From: an uncultured Oceanobacter sp.
GTDB lineage: Bacteria; Pseudomonadota; Gammaproteobacteria; Pseudomonadales; Oceanobacteraceae
Length of the DNA: 46,298 nt
Reading direction: 5' to 3'
NCBI GenBank assembly: GCA_913061185.1
Contig: CAJXTI010000029.1
Coordinates: 1 to 46,298 of the forward strand
The position numbers and the translations under genes are program-made. This document shows positions 1 through 7,183 of the stretch, piece after piece. The notes under the pieces are model-generated. The model saw only the letters and a program-made list of their open reading frames with translations, ran no database searches and was not told the origin of the DNA. Position 1 is the stretch's first letter. Every line of letters begins with the position of its first letter.

Positions 1-81
1 CTGACGGGTCAAGTCAAACGTCGGCGACACAGAGTCGAGATCATCCGGCAGCCCCGCGCAGAGCCGTGCAGGATTAAATAG
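1..81 (+). other. possible 3' end of an upstream reading frame
   Basis: Frame 1 is open from the first base to a TAG at 79-81 and would encode 26 residues of a very basic C-terminus. Nothing in it is recognisable, and such a short open stretch can occur by chance. It is listed only because the window starts inside it. Confidence 0.2.
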
Positions 82-104
82 ATGTCTCCTAAAGGCTGTT
101 CCGC

Positions 105-807
105 ATGGATGTGATGACAATGGCCAGTACACATTTTCCAACCCCTGACACTTCCGGTTCCACCGATGGATTTGCTGCCCTCAAGCAGCGTCATCGTCAT
201 GAGCGTGATGGTTATCCTGAGTTTCTTGATTTGCGGGTTCACGGGCCTTGAGCTGGTTACACCGTGCTGAGCAGTGTGACGATGATGATGGTGCCTTTAT
301 CTTCCTTTGGATCTCACTAAACGCAGCGTATGCCAACGACGCAGGCGAATACCGCGAAAGCGAAGCCAGTACTTTTCGTTATTTTGTTACCCGAATTGTT
401 GCACTCGATCATCAACGAGTCATCACTGACTTATTGTGGGATACCTATTCTGGCCCAATACGTTTGCTGCTCAGTAACGAGTATGTTTACCAGCGTTATT
501 GGGATTATCACAACCAGAAGCCGGACATAGAAGAATGGCAAATCAGCTTTAACCGAGCACGGGATCAATCCAAGTCGGCATTGGCCAATCAAAAAACAGC
601 GGACGTATTGAATATCGTGATGGATAGACTTTATACGCTCCGTAATCAACTGGTGCATGGTGGAGCAACCTGGAATGGCAAAGTGAACCGCAGTCAGGTT
701 CGTGATGGGAGAAATATTCTGCCTCTCTGGTTCCCGTTATTATTACCATCATGATGGATAATGCGACGGCGCATTGGGGGGAGCCTTTTTATCCGGTGCG
801 TCGGTAA
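105..807 (+). pseudogene. HEPN-family protein gene, disrupted by two frameshifts
   Basis: Three consecutive frames join into one plausible protein of about 234 residues. The ATG at 105 opens a frame ending at TGA 249-251; the sense continues in the next frame (starting RALSWLHRAE) from about 243 to 725, then shifts again to finish with a WGEPFYPV tail and TAA at 805-807. Each switch fits loss of a single base (near 243 and near 727). The middle part carries RNQLVHGG, an Rx4H motif typical of HEPN ribonucleases, preceded by a helical FIFLWISLNAAYA segment. HEPN proteins are often RNases of toxin or defence systems, but the target of this one is unknown. Two indels in 700 bases could be real decay or sequencing error. 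The HEPN assignment rests on the motif and overall look of the family. Confidence 0.6.
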
Positions 808-979
808 GTGGCGTGTTCTGGCAGAATACTCAAGACTCTATTCAGGGCAGCTAGCAGCTAGCTCCCTGGATGTACACGGAGGTGGTTCTGCGAGGCACAC
901 GCTAGCACCTCAAGCCTGGTCTGAATTCAGTAAATGTCTCGTTATGTCTGGGACAAATGGCCGGGTTTATTGATAGTAC

Positions 980-1789
980 TTAACCACGGCCGTATCGGAC
1001 GTCAGATTGTTGCAGCAGCGCTTGTAACGGTTCAAACAGGGCCGGTGTGACGATCATGATATTGCGGCTGATCAGCTGCGGATTGTCGTTGTTTGCCAAC
1101 GGGTGAATATGGCCCAGACGGGCGCCCGCTTCTCGAGCAATCAGTTGCGCGGCGGCACAATCCCAGATCTTGACGTTTTCGTAGTAACCATCCAGTCGGC
1201 CACAGGCAACCCAGCACATATCCAGTGCGGCAGCACCGACCCGGCGCAGGTCGGCACAGTGTTTGAGTACTTGTTCCAGGCGGCCGATCAGGTAGTCGAG
1301 GTCATCTTTCTGATAGGGGAAGCCGGTGGCTATCAGCGCGCGATTCAGCTCAGTCTTGGCGGAGCAGTGAATCGGTTGGTCGTTCATATAGGCTCCATGG
1401 CCTTCCAATGCATAAAAGGTCTCATCCTGGAAGGGGCTATGCACTACAGCTGCTTTGGCTTCTCCTTTGTGATAGTAGGCGATGGATACGGCGACCTGAT
1501 GATGGCCATGGGCGTAATTGACGGTGCCGTCGATCGGGTCAATGATCCACAGGTGTTCGCACTGGGTGCTGTTTTCTGGCCCCAGTTCTTCTGATAACAA
1601 CTGATGATCCGGAAAGGCGGCCAGAATGCCGTTGCTGATCAGCTGGTCGGCGGCGACATCGGCTTGGGTGACCAGTTCGGCACCGTCGTATTTGAAGTTG
1701 ATCTGCAAATCATTACGCATTTGTGTGATGGCGTCGCCAGCCTGACGTGCCAGTGACAGTGCGAGGTCGAGCATGGGTTGATAATTCAT
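980..1789 (-). CDS. inositol monophosphatase-family phosphatase
   Basis: A 269-residue member of the Mg2+-dependent, Li+-sensitive inositol monophosphatase superfamily, which dephosphorylates inositol phosphates or related sugar/nucleotide phosphates in the cytoplasm. Motif A is DPIDGTVNY (metal-binding aspartates), preceded by an SEE acidic pair, and motif B is WDCAAAQLI near the C-terminus; all metal ligands appear intact. The ATG at 1789 is chosen because an AAGGAA ribosome-binding sequence lies upstream; the open frame extends 14 codons further without support. The C-terminus diverges from classic SuhB, so the substrate (inositol phosphate, PAP or another) cannot be assigned. It stands alone, transcribed in the same direction as tesA, whose stop is about 70 bases upstream. 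Confidence 0.85.
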   Translation of the reverse strand: MNYQPMLDLALSLARQAGDAITQMRNDLQINFKYDGAELVTQADVAADQLISNGILAAFPDHQLLSEELGPENSTQCEHLWIIDPIDGTVNYAHGHHQVAVSIAYYHKGEAKAAVVHSPFQDETFYALEGHGAYMNDQPIHCSAKTELNRALIATGFPYQKDDLDYLIGRLEQVLKHCADLRRVGAAALDMCWVACGRLDGYYENVKIWDCAAAQLIAREAGARLGHIHPLANNDNPQLISRNIMIVTPALFEPLQALLQQSDVRYGRG

Positions 1790-1860
1790 GTGGGTCTTTC
1801 CTTGTCGGCAAGGGGAGGCTGATCCGTTCATTGTGCCCAGCGTTGGTTACATTTCGCTGG

Positions 1861-2535
1861 TTATATTTCATTGGTGACGAACTCAATCCAGATTGTCATG
1901 GCGTTGATGACCGCACTGGCCATGGCCGGTTGTGCTGCTGCTGTGGGATGAATTCCATCGGCCTGCATTAGTTCTGGTTGGGTTGCTATGCCTTCCAGCA
2001 GAAAGGGGAGCAGCAGAGTTTCTTGCTGGTTGGCCAGATCGCTGTAAATGCTGGCAAAACCATCCGCATAGCGGGCACCGTAGTTGGGCGGTATTTGCAT
2101 GCCCAGCAGCATCACCATAATGCCTTCGTGTTCTGCCATGGTGATCATTTGTTCGATATTGTTGCGGATAACCGTGAGCGGTGTACCGCGCAAGCCATCG
2201 TTACCGCCCAGTTCGATCAGCAGCAGGTCTGGTTGATGCGTCTTGATCAGTGCCGGTAACCGTGCCACACCACCTTGGGTGGTGTCGCCACTGATGCTGG
2301 CATTCACCACTATTGCCTGTGGAACACGTTGTTGCAGCTGTTGTTGGAACAGAGTGACCCATCCCTGTTGAATCGGTACACCGAATCCGGCACTAATACT
2401 GTCTCCCAGTACCAGGATAACCGGTGCGGTGCTGCGCCCGCTGTCCAGAGGTTCTGCCAGTGCCGGTAATCCGGTCAATATGACCAGTGCCAATAACAGG
2501 GTTTTGATACTAGCCATGCGTAATAACAGCGACAT
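1861..2535 (-). CDS. tesA: TesA-type periplasmic arylesterase/thioesterase/lysophospholipase
   Basis: A 224-residue SGNH hydrolase. The N-terminus has a signal peptide (basic start, hydrophobic stretch, cleavage near LPALA/EP). Block I is LGDSISAGFG with the nucleophilic Ser, block III is GGND, and block V is DGIHPT with the catalytic Asp-His pair. TesA enzymes hydrolyse acyl-CoA thioesters, aryl esters and lysophospholipids in the periplasm. The start at 2535 is chosen for the AAGGGAG sequence upstream; a second in-frame ATG at 2517 lacks one. The gene is divergent from the ybbA-like ATPase, the conserved arrangement in gammaproteobacteria, but here the two 5' ends overlap by 20 bases. Confidence 0.92.
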   Translation of the reverse strand: MSLLLRMASIKTLLLALVILTGLPALAEPLDSGRSTAPVILVLGDSISAGFGVPIQQGWVTLFQQQLQQRVPQAIVVNASISGDTTQGGVARLPALIKTHQPDLLLIELGGNDGLRGTPLTVIRNNIEQMITMAEHEGIMVMLLGMQIPPNYGARYADGFASIYSDLANQQETLLLPFLLEGIATQPELMQADGIHPTAAAQPAMASAVINAMTIWIEFVTNEI

Positions 2536-3277
2536 CTCTCTTTGCTCCCTTGAAAAATTCACAACGTCCTCTGCGGCTGCCTGTGGCCACACGTCAGCCC
2601 TTGAGTTAACCCGTGTTGGCAAAACAGTGCAAGCCGGAGGGCAGCCGTTGACGTTACTGAATGCGGTTTCTCTGCGAGTGGAAGCTGGCACCAGTCTGGC
2701 CATTGTTGGCGCTTCGGGCAGCGGCAAATCGACGCTGCTGGGAATTATGGCGGGGCTGGATCTGCCTTCTTCCGGGGAATTGTCATTGCTGGGGCACCGG
2801 CTCGATCAGCTGGATGAAGACCAACGTGCGTCTGTACGGGCAGAGGGCGTCAGTTTTGTGTTCCAGAATTTCCAGTTGTTACCGGGTCTGACGGCGTTGG
2901 AAAATGTGATGTTGCCACTGGAAATTCGTCAGCAACCCAAACCGCTGCCAGAGGCCAGGCGTCTGCTGGAAAGTGTCGGTCTGGGCCATCGCATGAGCCA
3001 TTACCCCAGCCAACTGTCGGGAGGAGAACAGCAGCGCGTTGCTCTGGCACGGGCCTTTGCTGGTCAGCCGGGTATTTTGTTTGCCGATGAACCGACGGGC
3101 AACCTGGATCGTGCGACGGGCAAACAGATTGAAGACCTGCTGTTTCAGCTGAATGCAGAGCATGGCACCACTCTGGTATTGGTGACCCATGACCCACAAC
3201 TGGCGCAACGTTGTCAGCGTCAGGTATGCATGACCGATGGTCAGTTGCAGGAAGTGGCGACCGGGGCGTCGGTATGA
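2516..3277 (+). CDS. ybbA: YbbA-like ABC transporter ATPase
   Basis: A 253-residue ABC ATPase of the LolD/MacB type. It has Walker A (GASGSGKST), Q-loop (FVFQNFQLL), signature (LSGGEQQRVALARA), Walker B with catalytic Glu (ILFADEPTGNLD) and H-loop (LVTHD). It partners the large FtsX-type permease encoded next, whose start codon overlaps its stop (ATGA at 3274-3277), so the two are translationally coupled. The ATG at 2516 is the last plausible start before the conserved domain; ATGs at 2480 and 2429 are alternatives, and none has a strong ribosome-binding site. The first 30 residues are not typical of the family. The role of YbbA-YbbP is not firmly established; these systems act as mechanotransmission or lipoprotein/ester-handling complexes rather than classical importers. 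Confidence 0.9.
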   Translation: MRNNSDISLCSLEKFTTSSAAACGHTSALELTRVGKTVQAGGQPLTLLNAVSLRVEAGTSLAIVGASGSGKSTLLGIMAGLDLPSSGELSLLGHRLDQLDEDQRASVRAEGVSFVFQNFQLLPGLTALENVMLPLEIRQQPKPLPEARRLLESVGLGHRMSHYPSQLSGGEQQRVALARAFAGQPGILFADEPTGNLDRATGKQIEDLLFQLNAEHGTTLVLVTHDPQLAQRCQRQVCMTDGQLQEVATGASV

Positions 3278-5784
3278 CGGAATTACACATAACACGCTTG
3301 CCGCTGCTGGCGCAGTGGCGACTGGCGCTCAGGCTGTTGTGGCGCGAAGCGCGTAGTGGGGAGTTGACGCTGATTTTATTGGCGCTACTGATTGCTGTCA
3401 CCTCGACCACGGCGATTGCCTTGTTCAGCGCTCGTCTCGAACTGTCGTTGGATGACAAGTCCGGTGCCTGGCTGGGGGCCGATCTGCGTATTCGTTCGAG
3501 TGCGGCCTTTACTGCAGAGCAGTTGCAGCTGGCCACGCAGCTGGGGCTGGAGACCGCACAGGTGTTGTCCTTTCCCAGTGTGGTCTTGTATGGCGACAAT
3601 ATGACCCTGGCTGCGATCAAGGCGGTGGATAACGGTTATCCGATGCAGGCCCGGCTACAAGTTATAACGGCTGGGAATCAGCTGCCTGTGCTGCAGCAAC
3701 ATGGCCCGGCAGCTGGCGAAGCCTGGGTTGAACCCCGGTTACTGGCGCTGCTGGATGCGGCGTTGGGAGATGAGCTGGAGCTGGGTGACAAGCGTTACCG
3801 GGTTACCGGTGAGATTACTGAGGAGTCGGATCGGGGCGGTGGTTTTTACAGCTTGTCGCCACGGATGATGGTGCACTGGGATGATGTACAAGGCAGCGCC
3901 TTGTTGGGGCCAGGCAGCCGTTTGAACTATCGCCTGTTAATGCAGGGTGACTCGGCGGCATTAACGCAATTGCAAGTGGACTGGCCGCTCAGCGATAAGG
4001 AAAAATTCGAAACTCTGGCAGACGGCAATCAGCGGATGGCCAGTTCATTACAAAAAGCCCGGCAATATCTGGCGTTGGCATCACTGCTGGCGGTGGTATT
4101 GGCCAGTATCGCAGTGGCAATTTCGGCTCAGCGTTATGCTCGTCGGCACTTCGATATCAGTGCCCTGATGAGGACGTTCGGTTTGCATCGTGGTGATGTG
4201 CTGCGGCTCTACCTCTGGCAGTTGGTGGCACTGGGTTTGGCCGCAGCGGCGATCGGTGCCGTACTGGCGGTGGGTCTGCAAGCGGGCATAATTCAATTAT
4301 TGGCAGAAGTATTGCCGCCGCAGATGCCTGCTGCCCCGCCGCTGGCCTGGCTGCTCGGACTCAGCTCTGGACTGGTAACCTTGCTGGGATTCGGCCTGCC
4401 ACATCTACTGCCGCTGGCAACCGTGTCGCCCTTGCGGGTATTGCGCCGGGATCTGACCCCCGTGCCACTGGCCGGTTGGCTTATGACCGGGCTGGCGTTG
4501 CTGTCGCTGACGCTGTTGCTGTGGGTCTTCACCCGTGACTTGCAGCTCACCCTGTTGGTGATGGGCGGTGGTTCGGTGCTGGTATTGATGTTACTCGGGG
4601 CACTGCAGTTGGTTATTGCCGGGTTGCGCCAGCGATTGGAGAATACCTCAATGGCATTACACTGGCGTTTTGCCTGGCAGCATCTGAGCCGCGACAGTCG
4701 CCAGACGGCCGGACAGGTTCTGGCGTTTGCCTTGACTCTGCAAGTGATGATTGTGATCGCCATGCTGCGTAACGACCTGCTGGCGGACTGGCAGGCCAAC
4801 CTGCCTGATAACGCTCCGAACGTGTTCGCCATGAATATCCAGAACGCTGACAAGCAGGCGTTTCAACAGGCGTTGGCAGAACGTGGTTTTGCCTCCAAAA
4901 CCCTCTATCCCATGGTGCCGGGACGGTTGCTGACGATTAACGGCAACAGTATTCAACAATTGGGGTTGGCGGATATCGGCGCTATTGATCGTGATCTGGC
5001 GTTAACGTCCGATACTCAATTACCCGCTTCCAACCGCATCGTTGCCGGAGACTGGCAGGCAATGATCCACCCCGGACAGTTGTCAATAGAAGCCGGACTG
5101 GCTGAGCGGCTGGGGGTGAAACTGGATGACCGGCTGGCCTTTCGGGCGGCCGGCGTCGAGTTTGAAGCGACTGTCAGCAGCCTGCGCGAGGTGGACTGGA
5201 CGTCCCTCAGTCCCAACTTTTTTATGATGTTCTCGTCAGACATTATGGCGCAATTGCCACCCAGTTATATCACCAGTTTTAATGTGCCCGAACAATCACA
5301 GTCTCAGCTGACCAGCCTGATTCGGGAATTTCCGGCGGTCAATATCCTCGATATGCAGGCATTGCTGGGTCAGCTGCAAGGGCTGTTGTATCAGGTTAGC
5401 CTGGCGGTGGAACTGATTCTGGTGGTGGTGCTGATTGCGGCGACCCTGGTGATGGTCTCGGCGCTGGTGGCCAGCTTGCGGGAACGGCTCCAAGAAGGTG
5501 CTCTGTTACGCACGCTGGGTGCCAGTAGCGCGATGATTCGCAAGGCTCAGGTCAGCGAATACTCACTGTTGGGATTGATTGCCGCATTGCTGGCGCTGGT
5601 CGCGGCCGAAGCCTTGTGCTGGGCCTTGTACACCCAGGTGCTGGATATTCCCTATGCCGGCCTCGGCTGGATCTGGCTGTGGTTACCGCTGGTTGCGGCA
5701 TGGCTATTGGCTGGGTTGGCCACGCTGTTGTTACGCAAAACCGTCAACGTTGCTCCCTTGCAAGTCATACGGGAGCTGGGTTGA
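3274..5784 (+). CDS. ybbP: YbbP-like FtsX-family ABC permease
   Basis: An 836-residue inner-membrane permease. A first membrane helix lies near residues 32-55, followed by a large periplasmic domain to about 265, a first FtsX core (about 275-410), two further central helices (about 425-480), a second periplasmic domain, and a C-terminal FtsX core with the conserved ERxxExALLRTLGAS-type cytoplasmic segment (seen as ERLQEGALLRTLGAS). Length matches the family (about 800-850). The ATG at 3274 overlaps the ATPase stop, so the start is well supported. It forms a complex with the preceding ATPase and, from its neighbourhood, is functionally tied to TesA. The substrate is unknown. Confidence 0.9.
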   Translation: MTELHITRLPLLAQWRLALRLLWREARSGELTLILLALLIAVTSTTAIALFSARLELSLDDKSGAWLGADLRIRSSAAFTAEQLQLATQLGLETAQVLSFPSVVLYGDNMTLAAIKAVDNGYPMQARLQVITAGNQLPVLQQHGPAAGEAWVEPRLLALLDAALGDELELGDKRYRVTGEITEESDRGGGFYSLSPRMMVHWDDVQGSALLGPGSRLNYRLLMQGDSAALTQLQVDWPLSDKEKFETLADGNQRMASSLQKARQYLALASLLAVVLASIAVAISAQRYARRHFDISALMRTFGLHRGDVLRLYLWQLVALGLAAAAIGAVLAVGLQAGIIQLLAEVLPPQMPAAPPLAWLLGLSSGLVTLLGFGLPHLLPLATVSPLRVLRRDLTPVPLAGWLMTGLALLSLTLLLWVFTRDLQLTLLVMGGGSVLVLMLLGALQLVIAGLRQRLENTSMALHWRFAWQHLSRDSRQTAGQVLAFALTLQVMIVIAMLRNDLLADWQANLPDNAPNVFAMNIQNADKQAFQQALAERGFASKTLYPMVPGRLLTINGNSIQQLGLADIGAIDRDLALTSDTQLPASNRIVAGDWQAMIHPGQLSIEAGLAERLGVKLDDRLAFRAAGVEFEATVSSLREVDWTSLSPNFFMMFSSDIMAQLPPSYITSFNVPEQSQSQLTSLIREFPAVNILDMQALLGQLQGLLYQVSLAVELILVVVLIAATLVMVSALVASLRERLQEGALLRTLGASSAMIRKAQVSEYSLLGLIAALLALVAAEALCWALYTQVLDIPYAGLGWIWLWLPLVAAWLLAGLATLLLRKTVNVAPLQVIRELG

Positions 5785-5816
5785 GTATCAGTGCGCAGCA
5801 GGCAAAATGAATCACT

Positions 5817-5835
5817 TATGTTAGTGTATAACGTT
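5817..5835 (+). promoter_or_regulatory. Zur-box-like palindrome upstream of the COG0523 GTPase
   Basis: TATGTTAGTGTATAACGTT matches the enterobacterial Zur-box consensus AATGTTATANTATAACATT at 14 of 18 defined positions, including both GTTA/TAAC cores. It lies 22 bases before the start codon at 5858. COG0523 metallochaperone genes are commonly Zur-regulated, so a zinc-repressed promoter is a reasonable inference. No other Zur target is visible in the window for comparison. Confidence 0.5.
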
Positions 5836-5857
5836 TTGACCTGCTGCGGATTTTGAT

Positions 5858-6961
5858 ATGGCACTCCCTGACAGACCAGCCTCTAGCAAGCCACTTGCGC
5901 CTCTCTCAACACCTCTCACGAAGCCGGTGTCAAAAACGGTGCGCGTTTACCTGATTACCGGTTTTCTCGGCACCGGTAAAACCACCACTATTTTGCATTT
6001 GCTCAAGCACCGGCCTGCTACCGAAAAGTGGGCGGTGCTGGTGAACGAGTTTGGCGAGGTAGGGGTGGATGGCACCCTGCTGAAGGCGCTGGGCGACGGT
6101 GTGGCGATACGGGAAGTGCCGGGTGGCTGCTTGTGTTGTGTATCCGGTCTGCCGTTCCAGATCGGGATGAACAGTCTGATTACCCGGGCAAAGCCCGATG
6201 TTTTACTGATTGAGCCCACCGGGCTGGGGCACCCGCGCCAGATTCTGGCGATTCTCAATCAGCCCGGTTACCAGGACGTACTGTCGGTTGGCAGTACGGT
6301 GACGCTGGTCGATCCGCGTCACCTGAGCCAATCAAAATATCGCCAGCATGAGATTTATGCCGACCAGCTTGCTGTCGCGGATGTGCTGGTGGCTAACAAG
6401 ACGGATGTGTGTCAGCCAGAAGACCTGTTGCAGTTTGATGCGCTGGTGGCCGAGCGCCAGGTGGATAACCCCCATCTCAAGTCTGTCCGGGTGATTCAGG
6501 GGCAGCTGTCGCCCGATTTACTGGCAGCGGTTGAGAGCACCGCAACGACAGCATCGGCGGACATATCATCGGCGGGAACAGCAATGGATTCGCCGGGGTT
6601 ACCGCTCATGCTGGATTTGACCCAACCCCTGCAGCTGGCTCTTGGTGAATCCTTCCGGGCTTTAGCGCATCAAGGTGATGGCTATCAGGCGTTAGGCTGG
6701 TTGTTGGCGGAAGACTGGGTGTTTTCGTTAGCGGCATTGCGGGGCTGGTTTTATAGTCTGGACGTTGAACGAGCCAAGGGCGTGCTGGCGACGGATGCCG
6801 GGGTTGTGGCGCTGAACTGGCGTGAAGGCACTTTGACCGAGCAGATACTGGGCGACGTTGAGGTGATTGCTTTTGAGAACCGGCTGGAACTGATCGACCT
6901 GAAGCCGTTACCTCAAGCATCAATGGAAGCGGGTTGGCAGGCGTGTGTATTAAGCCGGTAA
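5858..6961 (+). CDS. COG0523 (CobW/ZNG1-type) metal-chaperone GTPase
   Basis: A 367-residue G3E-family GTPase. Walker A is GFLGTGKT (residues 35-42), followed by VNEFGEVGVDG, the metal-binding CxCC motif within GGCLCC, Walker B-like LLIEPTGLGHP and the guanine-specificity motif NKTD. The C-terminal CobW_C-type domain (from about residue 245) is divergent. The family inserts or delivers metals such as Zn2+ to client enzymes, with GTP hydrolysis gating release. The 25-residue Pro/Ser-rich N-terminus before the GTPase core is unusual; the ATG at 5858 has only a weak ribosome-binding site, and later starts are possible. No cobalamin genes are nearby, and the upstream Zur-like box points to zinc homeostasis, not cobalt. 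Confidence 0.85.
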   Translation: MALPDRPASSKPLAPLSTPLTKPVSKTVRVYLITGFLGTGKTTTILHLLKHRPATEKWAVLVNEFGEVGVDGTLLKALGDGVAIREVPGGCLCCVSGLPFQIGMNSLITRAKPDVLLIEPTGLGHPRQILAILNQPGYQDVLSVGSTVTLVDPRHLSQSKYRQHEIYADQLAVADVLVANKTDVCQPEDLLQFDALVAERQVDNPHLKSVRVIQGQLSPDLLAAVESTATTASADISSAGTAMDSPGLPLMLDLTQPLQLALGESFRALAHQGDGYQALGWLLAEDWVFSLAALRGWFYSLDVERAKGVLATDAGVVALNWREGTLTEQILGDVEVIAFENRLELIDLKPLPQASMEAGWQACVLSR

Positions 6962-7003
6962 ACCCCGGTAAGCAGATAGTTCGTTACACTGGGGCCGTCA
7001 ATA

Positions 7004-7083
7004 CAGCACCGCGCTATCTTTAGCTACATCTTGCCCTTGACTTGATTAAACAAGAGTTTTGTCACTAAAACAGCGCGGTGCTG
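7004..7083. repeat. 12-bp perfect inverted repeat with 56-bp spacer
   Basis: The arms CAGCACCGCGCT (7004-7015) and AGCGCGGTGCTG (7072-7083) are exact reverse complements, with AT-rich similarity continuing on the outer sides. The element fills the gap between the GTPase and the secreted nuclease. It has no terminal T-tract, so it is not a standard terminator. It may be a long hairpin in the nuclease leader or a small dispersed repeat. Confidence 0.6.
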
Positions 7084-7183
7084 CAATATTCCGCCGTCAT
7101 ACTGCCGGGCTTTTGGGATCCGGCGTGGCAAACCGCTGTTTTCCGTCTTTTCTGAATCCTCTGATGATAAGCAGGTTGCGATC

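Noticed and set aside
845..870. AGCTAG-CAG-CTAGCT hairpin after the HEPN pseudogene as a terminator
   Set aside because: It is followed by mixed sequence with no T-run; at most a weak inverted repeat.
4293..4853. Long minus-strand open frame inside the ybbP-like gene
   Set aside because: It is antisense to a clearly conserved permease, has a composition typical of a shadow frame and no ribosome-binding site.
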